DNA from: Amycolatopsis sp. CA-126428
Lineage (GTDB): Bacteria > Actinomycetota > Actinomycetes > Mycobacteriales > Pseudonocardiaceae
Assembly: GCF_002904335.1 (NCBI RefSeq)
Contig: NZ_PPHF01000133.1
Span: 1 to 34,928 of the forward strand
DNA length: 34,928 nt
Direction of reading: 5' to 3'
The notes beneath the pieces are model-generated. The model saw only the letters and a list, made by a program, of their open reading frames with translations. It did not search any database and was not told where the DNA came from. Both the position numbers and the translations under genes were made by a program. Positions 7,723 to 16,118 of the stretch are shown in pieces; the first letter of the stretch is position 1; the number at the start of each line of letters is the position of its first letter.

Positions 7723-7737
7723 TAGGAAACTTTCCTA
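7723..7737. promoter_or_regulatory. Operator-like palindrome upstream of GH9
   Basis: TAGGAAA-C-TTTCCTA, perfect 7-bp arms, 18 bp upstream of the GH9 start and 41 bp from the divergent regulator start. Position and symmetry fit a repressor site controlling the secreted glycanase, and possibly the regulator gene too. Confidence 0.55.
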
Positions 7738-7755
7738 ACAAAGCGGAGACCGAGC

Positions 7756-9588
7756 ATGCGCCTGCTTCCCCTCGCGACGGCGGCCGCGCTCGCGGTGCCC
7801 CTCGCCGCGACCCCGGCCGAGGCCGCGACCCCGGCCGAGGTGCGGGTCGACCAAGTCGGCTACGCGCTGGGCGAGGCGAAGCACGCGTACCTGCTCGGCG
7901 GCGCGCAAGGCACGTTCACCGTCGTCGACGAACGCGGCCGCACCGTCCGCGAAGGCCGCACCGGCGCGAGCCTCGGCGCCTGGAACGCCCGCTACCCGGC
8001 GGTGTTCGACCTCGACCTGTCCACTTTGGAGAGACCGGGCACCTACCGGGTCAAGGCCGCGGGCGCGACGTCGCCGCCCTTCCGGATCGACACCGCGCGC
8101 CGGCTGTTCCGCCCGCTCGTGCGGGCCACCACCGAGTTCTTCCAGGCCCAGCGCGACGGCCACGACGTCATCCCGGGCCGCCTCGACCGCAAGCCGTCGC
8201 ACCTGGCCGACCGGACGGCGACCGTCTACGCGGAGCCGAAGTTCGCGGGCGAAGGCGGCGACGAGATCGTCGAACCCCTGAAGCCGCAGGGCGGCCCGGT
8301 CGACGTCGAAGGCGGCTGGGTCGACGCCGGCGACTTCGTGAAGTTCACCTCCAACACCGCGTATTCGCTGGCCGAACTCGGGTTCGCGCTGCGGGAGGAC
8401 CCCGATCCCGTGCTGGCGGAGGAAGTCCGCTTCGGCCTCGGCTGGCTCGACAAGGTGTGGGACGGCCGCACCCGGACCCTTTACGCCCAGGTCGGCATCG
8501 GCACCGGCAGCGAGGAGTTCGGCTTCCTCGGCGACCACGACGTCTGGCGCAACCCGCAGGACGACGACGCGCTCGACGTGAAGCCCGGCGACCCGGCCTA
8601 CTTCGTCAAGCACCGCCCGGTGTTCCCCGCGGCCCCGGCGGGCGCGCCGCTGTCCCCGAACCTCGCCGGCCGCGTCGCCGCGGCGTTCGCGCTCGGCGCG
8701 CAGGTGCAGGCCCGCCGGGACCCGCGGCTCGCCCGCCACTACCTCGCCGAGGCGGCGGCCGTCTTCGCGCAGGCCAGGACGACCGGCGTCGGCGAGCTCG
8801 TCACGGCGTTCCCGCACGCCTACTACCCGGAATCGTCGTGGGAGGACGACCTGGAGCTGGGCGCGACGCAGCTGGCGCTGGCCGCCCGGAGTCTCCACGA
8901 CCCGCGCGCCGACGGCTGGGCCCGTGACGCGGCGAAGTGGGCGAAGGCCTACATCGGCAGCGGGGACACGAGCACGTTGAACCTCTACGACACCAGCGCG
9001 CTGGCCCACGCCGACCTGGCCGGCCTGCTGCGCACCGGCGTCCCGGGCGCGGCGCTCGACGTCCGCGAGCTGGCCGCCGACCTCCGCCGCCAGCTCGACT
9101 CCGGCGTCGCGCCGGCGAAGACGAGTCCATTCGGGACGGCGGTGGACGTCACCGATTTCGACGCGGCCGGCAAGAGCTTCGGCTTCGCCGCGACCGCGCG
9201 GCTCTACGAGCGCGTCACCGGCGACCGCAGGTACGCCGCGTTCGGCGCGCGGCAACGGAACTTCACCCTCGGGGCCAACGCCTGGGGCGTCTCGTTCGTG
9301 GTCGGGGCCGGCACGACGTTCCCGCAGTGCCCGCACCACCAGGCCGCGAACCTCGCCGGACCTTCGAAAGTGCTCTACGGCGCGGTCGTGAACGGCCCCA
9401 ACGGCGCGGGCAACTTCGCCGACCTGCCGTTCCCGGCGGGTGCCAAGGAATGCACCCGTCCGTATGAACCCTTCGACGGGCAGGGAAGCCGCTACGCCGA
9501 CGACTTGAGTTCATGGCCCAGCAACGAGCCGGCCATCGACTTCACCGCCACCGCGCTTCTCGCATTCTCGCTGGCGGGCAGGCCGTAG
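7756..9588 (+). CDS. Secreted glycoside hydrolase family 9 (cellulase-type glycanase)
   Basis: A 610-residue exported enzyme. Signal peptide 1-23 (AEA cleavage), an N-terminal CelD_N-type Ig-like domain (about 27-112), then the GH9 (alpha/alpha)6 catalytic domain to the C-terminus. The GH9 signature GGWVDAGDF carries Asp190 and Asp193 (base/nucleophilic-water pair) and the C-terminal SNEPAIDF carries the proton donor Glu591. There is no carbohydrate-binding module or linker. Family members hydrolyse beta-1,4-glucans, mainly cellulose or its oligomers; substrate and endo/exo mode cannot be fixed from the sequence. ATG at 7756 has GGAG about 8 nt upstream. It is divergent from HTH-TPR regulator 2, with a palindrome between them. 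Confidence 0.92.
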   Translation: MRLLPLATAAALAVPLAATPAEAATPAEVRVDQVGYALGEAKHAYLLGGAQGTFTVVDERGRTVREGRTGASLGAWNARYPAVFDLDLSTLERPGTYRVKAAGATSPPFRIDTARRLFRPLVRATTEFFQAQRDGHDVIPGRLDRKPSHLADRTATVYAEPKFAGEGGDEIVEPLKPQGGPVDVEGGWVDAGDFVKFTSNTAYSLAELGFALREDPDPVLAEEVRFGLGWLDKVWDGRTRTLYAQVGIGTGSEEFGFLGDHDVWRNPQDDDALDVKPGDPAYFVKHRPVFPAAPAGAPLSPNLAGRVAAAFALGAQVQARRDPRLARHYLAEAAAVFAQARTTGVGELVTAFPHAYYPESSWEDDLELGATQLALAARSLHDPRADGWARDAAKWAKAYIGSGDTSTLNLYDTSALAHADLAGLLRTGVPGAALDVRELAADLRRQLDSGVAPAKTSPFGTAVDVTDFDAAGKSFGFAATARLYERVTGDRRYAAFGARQRNFTLGANAWGVSFVVGAGTTFPQCPHHQAANLAGPSKVLYGAVVNGPNGAGNFADLPFPAGAKECTRPYEPFDGQGSRYADDLSSWPSNEPAIDFTATALLAFSLAGRP

Positions 9589-9591
9589 CAT
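9586..9591 (+). promoter_or_regulatory. Candidate -10 for a leaderless LOG gene
   Basis: TAGCAT begins at the GH9 stop codon and ends 6 nt before the GTG start at 9598. TANNNT-N6-GTG without a Shine-Dalgarno sequence is the usual layout of leaderless actinobacterial genes and recurs in this window. No good -35 is visible. Confidence 0.4.
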
Positions 9592-9597
9592 GGCGTA

Positions 9598-10383
9598 GTG
9601 AGTGAACAGTCTGAATGGCCGGACGGCCAGTACCCCGAACGCCCGGTGGAGCGGCACAAGGGCCCGGTCGTGCTGCGCCGCGACCGCCGTGACCAGGGCA
9701 GCACCACCGACCAGCGGCTCCTGGACTCGCGCGGCCCCAGCGACTGGGTGCACACCGACCCGTGGCGCGTGCTGCGGATCCAGGCCGAGTTCGTCGAGGG
9801 CTTCGGCGCGCTCGCCGAGGTTCCGCGCGCGGTCACGGTGTTCGGCTCGGCCCGCACCAAGCGCGACGACCCGGAGTACGAGCTGGGCCGCAAGATCGGC
9901 GGGGCGCTGGCCAACGCCGGCTTCGCGGTGATGACCGGCGGCGGCCCGGGCGCGATGGAGGCGGTCAACCGCGGCGCGGCCGAGGCCGGCGGCTTCTCGG
10001 TCGGGCTCGGCATCGAGCTGCCGTTCGAGCAGGGCCTGAACCCGTGGGTCGACCTCGGCGTCAACTTCCGCTACTTCTTCGCCCGCAAGACGATGTTCAT
10101 CAAGTATTCGCAGGCCTTCATCTGCCTGCCCGGCGGCTTCGGCACGCTCGACGAGCTGTTCGAGGCGCTGACCCTGGTGCAGACGAAGAAGGTCACGAAG
10201 TTCCCGGTGGTGCTGTTCGGCAGCGACTACTGGGGCGGCCTCTACGACTGGATCGCCAAGACCGTGCAGGCCGAGGGCAAGATCAGTCCGCACGACCTGG
10301 ACCTGCTGCACGTCACCGACGACATCGACGACGCCGTCCGCGTGGTGCAGGAGTCCTACCAGGCCTGGGAGGACACGCACTGA
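9598..10383 (+). CDS. LOG family protein (TIGR00730-type), long form
   Basis: A 261-residue cytoplasmic Rossmann-fold protein of the LOG family, once annotated as lysine decarboxylase. Seen: an early GSA motif in VTVFGSART, a glycine-rich MTGGGPGAMEA and the signature PGGFGTLDE. LOG enzymes release free bases from nucleoside 5'-monophosphates (cytokinin activation in plants and some actinobacteria); the physiological substrate here is unknown. The roughly 70-residue N-terminal extension before the Rossmann core is absent from the next gene. GTG at 9598 probably belongs to a leaderless mRNA. The stop overlaps the next start (TGATG), so the two LOG genes are likely translationally coupled. Confidence 0.88.
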   Translation: MSEQSEWPDGQYPERPVERHKGPVVLRRDRRDQGSTTDQRLLDSRGPSDWVHTDPWRVLRIQAEFVEGFGALAEVPRAVTVFGSARTKRDDPEYELGRKIGGALANAGFAVMTGGGPGAMEAVNRGAAEAGGFSVGLGIELPFEQGLNPWVDLGVNFRYFFARKTMFIKYSQAFICLPGGFGTLDELFEALTLVQTKKVTKFPVVLFGSDYWGGLYDWIAKTVQAEGKISPHDLDLLHVTDDIDDAVRVVQESYQAWEDTH

Positions 10384-10967
10384 TGCGGCGGATCTGTGTC
10401 TTCTGCGGGTCGTCGATGGGCTTCTCGCCGCGGTACGCCGAGCAGGCGGCCGCGCTCGGGAAGCTGCTGGCCCAGCGCGGCATCGGCCTGGTCTACGGCG
10501 GGGCGAGCGTCGGCACGATGGGCGTGGTCGCCGACGCCGCGCTGGCCGCGGGCGGCGAGGTGATCGGCGTCATCCCGGAGGCGCTCACCAGCGTCGAGAT
10601 CGCGCACGCCGGGCTGACCGAGCTGCACGTCGTCGCGGACATGCACGAGCGCAAGGCCAAGATGGCGGCCCTCTCCGACGGCTTCGTCGCGCTGCCGGGC
10701 GGCGCGGGCACCCTGGAGGAGCTGTTCGAGGTCTGGACGTGGGCCCAGCTCGGCCTGCACGGCAAGCCGATCGGCCTGGTCGACGTCGACGGGTACTACG
10801 CGCCCCTGATGACGTTCGCCGACCACATGGTCGCCGAGGGCTTCGTCAAGGACGGCTACCGGCAGCTCCTGCTCGCCGACGCCGACCCGGCCGCCTTGCT
10901 CGACCGGTTCGAGACGTACGAGCCGCCCGCGCCGCCGAAGTGGGCGAAGGAAGCGCCGGGGATCTGA
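10383..10967 (+). CDS. LOG family protein (Rv1205-like), short form
   Basis: A 194-residue protein with the complete LOG core: ICVFCGSSMG at the start, VYGGASVGTMG and PGGAGTLEE. Length and motifs fit phosphoribohydrolases that cleave cytokinin-type nucleotide monophosphates, the activity assigned to the M. tuberculosis homologue Rv1205, and its position upstream of gpgS resembles the mycobacterial order. ATG at 10383 overlaps the preceding stop. It differs from the first LOG protein in lacking the N-terminal extension, so the pair are paralogues rather than a split gene. Confidence 0.9.
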   Translation: MRRICVFCGSSMGFSPRYAEQAAALGKLLAQRGIGLVYGGASVGTMGVVADAALAAGGEVIGVIPEALTSVEIAHAGLTELHVVADMHERKAKMAALSDGFVALPGGAGTLEELFEVWTWAQLGLHGKPIGLVDVDGYYAPLMTFADHMVAEGFVKDGYRQLLLADADPAALLDRFETYEPPAPPKWAKEAPGI

Positions 10968-10971
10968 CGGA

Positions 10972-10994
10972 CGTGGCCGGCGTCACCGGCCGTG
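10972..10994 (+). terminator. Hairpin after the LOG pair
   Basis: GGCCGG (10975-10980) and CCGGCC (10986-10991) around a 5-nt loop, extendable by a few wobble pairs. It starts 4 nt past the LOG stop. No T-tract. Confidence 0.45.
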
Positions 10995-11379
10995 CCGGAA
11001 CCGGAGGTCCCCGGGCCGGTCGCGGCGGGCGACGTCGGCGGCGGTGATTCGCCGAGGTTGCCATCGTGTTTCGGCAACGGTGTTGTGCAATTCGTACGCT
11101 TTAAATCTGCGTAAGTTGTCCTACGGCAACAAAGTGCCCGCCCGGGACCCGGCCGGTGGCGCAGCGGGTGCCGGCACCCTCGGGTCCGGGCGAGCAGCCC
11201 CCTCCCGACCTGCGGATGCCGGGGGTGACGGCACCGGGTGGGCGTGCTCAGGCCCCTGGTTCGCCAGTCGGAAACGAGACGCCCGTCGATTCCGGTAACA
11301 TCTCCCTGGTTTGGTGAGCTCAATCTCCTGTCACCCTGTGCAACCGGAACCCGCGTGCAGATGGGTGACTTTTGACCCC

Positions 11380-11385
11380 TATAGT
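11380..11385 (+). promoter_or_regulatory. Candidate -10 for the glycan cluster
   Basis: TATAGT inside the second low-GC patch, about 140 bp upstream of the GT4 start. No convincing -35 at 17-19 nt, so this is tentative. Confidence 0.3.
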
Positions 11386-11525
11386 GTGGATCTGCGTAGC
11401 GTCGTCGGGGGTCAGTTCGGCGCTTGCCCGAAGCCGGGGAACCGATTTCGACCAGCTTCGTGGAGCAGCAATGTTTCGTGGTTGGTCGGAGCTTTCCGAA
11501 AGGGAAACAGACTGATGGGGCGGGC

Positions 11526-13163
11526 GTGAGTACCGATTTGCTGACGGAGACCTTCGAAGTTGTCGAAGACCGTGGGGTGGGTCTCGTCGGGGACGGCGCC
11601 CTCGACGAGCGTGAGCGCCGCCTGGTCATCGGCGCGGCCAACTACCACGCCCTGGTGCGACGCGGCGCGACACTGCGCCTGACCGTCGTCCGGGCGCTGC
11701 ACCTGGGCTACCCGTCGCTGACCGACGAGCGCTGCCTGCACATCGGCTGGACCCAGGACCGCGAGTCGGTCGGGTCCGTCGTGGTGCGCAGCCTGGTCGC
11801 TCCCGAAGCCGGCGCACCGGCGCCGAGCGGGACGCAGGACCTCGTCATCGACGTCGGCGGCAAGCCGGTGGTGCAGAACGGCTACCAGCAGCTCAGCGGC
11901 CCGGTCGGCAAGGCCAAGAAGCTGCTCCGGTCGCGGGTCCCGTTCCAGTACGACCACCTGCGTCAGCTGCGGACCGACGTCGTCGAGCGGCGCATGCGCT
12001 CGGTGCAGCTGCCCCGGCGGCTGCCGGTCGCCGGCAACACGAACTACCGCCGCCAGGTCAGCACCGCCCGGCCCGCCATCCTGTTCGGCCTGCACTGGCT
12101 CGAGCTCGGCGGCGCGGAGCGCTGGGCGCTGGACTGCATCCAGCTGGCCAAGGAAGCCGGCTTCGTCCCGATCGTCATCACCGACCGGGAGTCGGCCCAC
12201 CCGTGGATCACGCGGCCCGAGTTCGACGACACGGTGATCATCCCGCTGACCCACCCGATCAAGCTGGGCACCGATTCCGCGTTGTTCAGCGGGCTGTTCT
12301 CGGCCTTCGACATCCGCGGCATCCACGTGCACCACAACACCTGGCTCTACGACCGGCTGTCCTGGGTGAAGTCGGTCTGGCCGGACGTCCCGGTCGTCGA
12401 TTCGCAGCACGTCCTCGAGTGGCGGACCGGCGGTTTCGTCGACCACGCCGTCCAGGTGTCGGCGATGATCGACCAGCACCACGTGATCTCCCCGCAGCTG
12501 CGCGACTACCTCGTCCACCGGCAGGGCATCGCGGCGGACAAGGTGGTCCTGGCCACCCTCGCGAACGCCACCACCGCCGGGATCACCCCGGGCGCCCCCG
12601 AGGCCGAGGCGAAGTCCACGCCGTTCACGGTGACCTACATCGGGCGCTTCCACCAGCAGAAGCGGCCGCAGGTCTTCCTGAAGCTCGCCGCCGAGCTCAA
12701 GAAGTCCTCGCCGGTCCCGGTGCGGTTCATCGTCCAGGGCGACGGTGAGCTCGCGGACGAGGTGCACGCCCTGCGCGGCCGGCTGGGCCTGACCGACGTG
12801 CTCGAGGTCCGCGCGGCGGACCACCCGGTCAAGGATACGCTGGCCGAGTCCGACGTCCTGGTGGTCACCTCGGAGAACGAGGGCCTGACCTTGACCACCT
12901 TCGAGGCCACGGCCGCCGGGATCCCGGTGCTTTCGGCCGACGTGGGTTCGCAGGCGTCGGTGGTCCCCGACGGGCTCCTGTGCCCGCGGCACCCGTACGC
13001 TTTCGTCCGCCAGGCGGCCGAGAAGATCCGGACCATGATGTCTTCGCCGGAGCAGCGCAAGCGCTGGTTCGAGGAACAGGCCACCAAGAACGAGGCCTTC
13101 GCCAAACTGCCCAAGGCCAGCGCCTGGGCCACGGAGCTGTACCAAGGGTGGATGAAGCAGTGA
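11526..13163 (+). CDS. Glycosyltransferase family 4 (GT-B fold)
   Basis: A 545-residue retaining-type glycosyltransferase, probably cytoplasmic and acting on envelope glycan precursors. The C-terminal two-thirds show GT4 hallmarks: LELGGAERW at the start of the acceptor domain, TYIGRFHQQKRP opening the nucleotide-sugar domain, and SENEGLTLTTFEA (E-x7-E) followed by GIPVLSADVG. I do not recognise the first 175 or so residues. GTG at 11526 is chosen because upstream frame content is not protein-like, though its Shine-Dalgarno is weak. The stop overlaps the next gene (GTGA), indicating an operon with the GT2. Sugar and acceptor are unknown. Confidence 0.85.
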   Translation: MSTDLLTETFEVVEDRGVGLVGDGALDERERRLVIGAANYHALVRRGATLRLTVVRALHLGYPSLTDERCLHIGWTQDRESVGSVVVRSLVAPEAGAPAPSGTQDLVIDVGGKPVVQNGYQQLSGPVGKAKKLLRSRVPFQYDHLRQLRTDVVERRMRSVQLPRRLPVAGNTNYRRQVSTARPAILFGLHWLELGGAERWALDCIQLAKEAGFVPIVITDRESAHPWITRPEFDDTVIIPLTHPIKLGTDSALFSGLFSAFDIRGIHVHHNTWLYDRLSWVKSVWPDVPVVDSQHVLEWRTGGFVDHAVQVSAMIDQHHVISPQLRDYLVHRQGIAADKVVLATLANATTAGITPGAPEAEAKSTPFTVTYIGRFHQQKRPQVFLKLAAELKKSSPVPVRFIVQGDGELADEVHALRGRLGLTDVLEVRAADHPVKDTLAESDVLVVTSENEGLTLTTFEATAAGIPVLSADVGSQASVVPDGLLCPRHPYAFVRQAAEKIRTMMSSPEQRKRWFEEQATKNEAFAKLPKASAWATELYQGWMKQ

Positions 13164-14059
13164 ACAAGGTCGCCGCGGTCGTCGTCACCTACAACCGCAA
13201 GGACAAGCTCCGCAAGGTGCTCGACCACGTCCTCGCCCAGAGCCATGCGCCCGAGTGGGTCGTGGTCGTCGACAACGCGTCGACCGACGGCACCGACGCA
13301 CTGCTCGCGTCGTACGCGACCGACTCCCGGGTCACCGTGCTGAGCCTGTCCGAGAACACCGGCGGCGCCGGCGGCTTCTCGGCGGGCATGGCCAAGGGCT
13401 ACGAGCTGGGTGCCGACTTCCTCTGGATCATGGACGACGACTGCTACCCGCGGCCGGACGCCCTCGAAGAGCTGGTCAACGGGCTCGACAAGGCCGAACA
13501 GACCCTCGGCCACCAGATGCCCTTCGCCTGTTCCGTGGTGAAGTGGACCGACGGCGGCATCTGCGAGATGAACAACCCCGGCACGACCTGGGACTGGGGG
13601 CGGCTGCTCTCGCTCGGGCAGCAGGCGGTGCTCGTCAACCACTGCTCGTTCGTCTCCGTGCTGGTCCCGCGCTGGGCGCTGACCCGCTTCGGGCTGCCGC
13701 TGACCGAGTACTTCATCTGGTTCGACGACATGGAGTACACCCTGCGCATCTCGAAGGCCGCGCCCGGCGTCCAGGTGCTGACCAGCGTCGTCGTGCACGA
13801 CCTCCCGGAGAACCGCGGGGTGAACTTCGGCCAGATCAACCACCAGAACGTCTGGAAGTACGAGTACGGCGCCCGCAACGAGCTTTCCTACCGGCTGCAC
13901 CACGAGAACCCGTTCGCGGCCGCCGGGTTCGCCGTCCGCGTGCTCCGGGGCATGGCCCAGGGACACGTTTCCCGCGCGCTGCGGCTGCGCATCGTGAAGA
14001 GCCTGCTGCGCGGTGTGAAGTTCGACCCGAAGCCCACGTTGCCGCGCTCGGTGCTCTGA
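13160..14059 (+). CDS. Glycosyltransferase family 2 (GlfT1/rhamnosyltransferase-like)
   Basis: A 299-residue GT-A enzyme. Seen: VVVTYNRKDKL near the N-terminus, VVDNASTDGT, the metal-binding WIMDDDCYP (Asp92-94) and FDDMEYTLR (189-196), the likely catalytic-base region. The pattern NTGGAGGF after the first strand and the DDxE motif resemble mycobacterial GlfT1 and related rhamnosyl- or galactofuranosyltransferases that work on polyprenyl-linked glycans. GTG at 13160 overlaps the GT4 stop (GTGA). It is likely to act in the same glycan pathway as its neighbours; the donor sugar cannot be told from the sequence. Confidence 0.87.
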   Translation: MNKVAAVVVTYNRKDKLRKVLDHVLAQSHAPEWVVVVDNASTDGTDALLASYATDSRVTVLSLSENTGGAGGFSAGMAKGYELGADFLWIMDDDCYPRPDALEELVNGLDKAEQTLGHQMPFACSVVKWTDGGICEMNNPGTTWDWGRLLSLGQQAVLVNHCSFVSVLVPRWALTRFGLPLTEYFIWFDDMEYTLRISKAAPGVQVLTSVVVHDLPENRGVNFGQINHQNVWKYEYGARNELSYRLHHENPFAAAGFAVRVLRGMAQGHVSRALRLRIVKSLLRGVKFDPKPTLPRSVL

Positions 14060-14127
14060 CGCCCCAGCCCGGATCCGCCACCGCGGCCGTTGTCGCGCCA
14101 GCCGTACCGTCGTTCAGGAGAACCTCG

Positions 14128-16062
14128 ATGAAAGACCTGGTCAAGGACCCGGGGCCGGTGACCGGCCAGGACGCCGAGCCGGCCGCCGAGGAAGCAGCCG
14201 GCGACACCCGGCCGCGCAAGCTCGGTGACCGGTCCCGCGCCTGGCGTCTCGCGGTCGAGGCCCCCTCGCGGGTCACGCTCCTGATCAGCGGCCTGCTCAC
14301 CATCCTCACCTGGCAGGTGCCGGCGTTCTCGCCCATCGAACCCAAGGGCGACTACGACTACGGGCTGCTGATCGCGATGGCGCGGCACACGGGCCTGAGC
14401 TTCGGCGACCGGATCGCGACGACCTACGGGCCGCTGTACTTCCTGGCGATCCCGTCCACCACCGTCCGGGCCGAGGTGCTCGTCGGTTACCTCTTCTGGT
14501 TCGTGTTCACGACCGGCTGCCTCGTCGCCTGCTTCCAGGCGTTCCAGGGCCGGATCGGCACCCGGTGGGCGTGGGCCGCCTGCGTGGCGATCGCGGTGAG
14601 CTTCAGCGCCGTGCCCCTGACCAGCGTCATCACCGCCACGACCGGGTTCGTCGTGGTGCTGGCCATCTGCCACGCCCTCGGCCTGCTGCCGAAATGGGCG
14701 GAACGGTCGTTCCCGGTGGTCATGGGCCTGGTGGTCGCCGCCATGCTGCTGACCAAGTTCTCGGTCGGGCTGATGTGCGGCCCCATCGTGCTGGGCGCGG
14801 TGTTCGTCCGGCCCGGCAGGCGGCTGCGGGAGTTCGCCGAGTACGCGGTGTCCGGCGTCGTCGGCCTGGTCCTGCTCTGGATCGTCGCGGGCCAGCCGCC
14901 GACGCAGGTGGTGGACTACGTCGTCCGCGCGCTCTCGGTCGGCAGCGGGCACGCGCAGTCGATGGGCCTGGAACCGACGAACAACGTCTGGGAGTACCTG
15001 GTCGCCGGCGCGTTGACGATCGTGCTGGTCGTCGCCGTGGGCAAGACCAAGATGGACGGCCTGCGCTGGCCGCTGTGGCTGGGTCTGCTGGCCGGCGGCT
15101 GGCTGCTGTTCAAGCAGGGGTTCGTGCGGCACGACGCGCACTCCTCCCAGTACTTCGCCGTGCTGTTCGCGCTCGCCGTGCTGGTCGCCGTGCTGTGGCG
15201 CAGCGCGGTGCTGGCGGTGGTCGCGGTCGTCGCGCTGCTGGCCCAAGCGGCCAACTTCGGCGGCGGCCTGTGGGCGATCGATCCGGCGCGGTCCCTGCAC
15301 ACCTTCGCCGAAGGCGCCACCATCGTCGTCTCCGGTTCCCACCGGGACGCCGTCCAGGAGGAAGCGCGGGCGCAGCTGCGTCAGCGCACCGACATCCCGC
15401 AGCGGTTCCTGACCCGGATCGGCACGCAATCGGTCCGGGCCGAACCGTTCGAACAGGCCATCGCCTGGACCTACGGGCTGAACCCGGCGATCCTGCCGAC
15501 GCTGCTGAACTACGGCGCCTACACCGAGCTGCTCGACAAGATGAACGAGTCCTGGATCGCCGACGACGTCAACGGTCCCCGGTTCATCATCCGCGAGAAC
15601 ACCAGGACCACGCTCGACGCCCGGTTCGCGCTCTGGGACCCGCCGCGCACGGAGCTCGCCGAGACCTGCCGGTACACCCTGGTGGACTCCACGGACAAAT
15701 GGCAGCTGCTCGAGCGCGGCCCGAACCGGTGCGGTGGCGAGCGGGAACTGTCCAGCGCGCAGGTGGCCGCCGGGCAGTCCGTCCCGGTGCCCACGGCCGC
15801 CGACGGCGTGGTCGTCGCCCGGGTGTACCCGGAACAGTCGCTGGGCGAGCGGGTGTGGGGATTCCTCTTCAAGCCGGACGATCTGACGGTCAGGCTCGAC
15901 GGCGAGTCGTTCCGGCTGCCCTGGACCCACGGTGACGCACCGCTGATGGTCTCCGCGCCGCAGGAACCGTCCCTCGTGCTGACCGGGCGGCCGCTGGAAA
16001 CGAAGACCCTGTCGATGACCGCACCGGGCCGTGTGGTGTTCTCCGTGGTCAGCCGGAAGTGA
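14128..16062 (+). CDS. Polytopic membrane protein with C-terminal soluble domain, unknown function
   Basis: 644 residues. A charged cytoplasmic N-terminus (1-45) is followed by about ten hydrophobic segments between residues 48 and 377 (for example 48-65, 114-136, 168-186, 195-225, 236-255, 288-305, 341-357, 359-377). A non-membrane C-terminal part of about 265 residues is probably extracytoplasmic. Notable motifs are TYGPLYFL (99-106) after the first segment and KQGFVRHDAH (329-338) in a late loop. The layout recalls GT-C glycosyltransferases, but I cannot place it in a named family. ATG at 14128 has GGAG 7 nt upstream. It sits between a GT2 and an O-acyltransferase, so a role in polymerising, extending or exporting the glycan is a reasonable inference. 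Confidence 0.8.
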   Translation: MKDLVKDPGPVTGQDAEPAAEEAAGDTRPRKLGDRSRAWRLAVEAPSRVTLLISGLLTILTWQVPAFSPIEPKGDYDYGLLIAMARHTGLSFGDRIATTYGPLYFLAIPSTTVRAEVLVGYLFWFVFTTGCLVACFQAFQGRIGTRWAWAACVAIAVSFSAVPLTSVITATTGFVVVLAICHALGLLPKWAERSFPVVMGLVVAAMLLTKFSVGLMCGPIVLGAVFVRPGRRLREFAEYAVSGVVGLVLLWIVAGQPPTQVVDYVVRALSVGSGHAQSMGLEPTNNVWEYLVAGALTIVLVVAVGKTKMDGLRWPLWLGLLAGGWLLFKQGFVRHDAHSSQYFAVLFALAVLVAVLWRSAVLAVVAVVALLAQAANFGGGLWAIDPARSLHTFAEGATIVVSGSHRDAVQEEARAQLRQRTDIPQRFLTRIGTQSVRAEPFEQAIAWTYGLNPAILPTLLNYGAYTELLDKMNESWIADDVNGPRFIIRENTRTTLDARFALWDPPRTELAETCRYTLVDSTDKWQLLERGPNRCGGERELSSAQVAAGQSVPVPTAADGVVVARVYPEQSLGERVWGFLFKPDDLTVRLDGESFRLPWTHGDAPLMVSAPQEPSLVLTGRPLETKTLSMTAPGRVVFSVVSRK

Positions 16063-16118
16063 CCCGGCCCGGTTCACCGGCCCAGAACGAACACCCGGAA
16101 CGCGGAGGAAGCCCGACG

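Larger units (their letters stand above)
10968..11525. other. 558-bp intergenic region before the glycan cluster
   Basis: Apart from the hairpin at its start, it shows two patches of visibly lower GC (about 11050-11135 and 11295-11400), as expected of promoter or control regions. Both contain ATCTGCGTA (11103-11111 and 11389-11397). GTTGCC/GGCAAC inverted pairs flank the first patch. I do not recognise a riboswitch or RNA gene. A TTG-started 72-codon frame (11311-11529) overlaps the GT4 start but has poor coding character and is not called. Confidence 0.5.

Noticed and set aside
10968..11525. Riboswitch or structured RNA leader before the glycan cluster
   Set aside because: Several small inverted repeats exist, but I could not match a known riboswitch consensus.
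11311..11529. A 72-codon TTG-started frame overlapping the GT4 start by GTGA
   Set aside because: No ribosome-binding site, no coding bias, and it crosses the candidate promoter; the overlap looks like chance.
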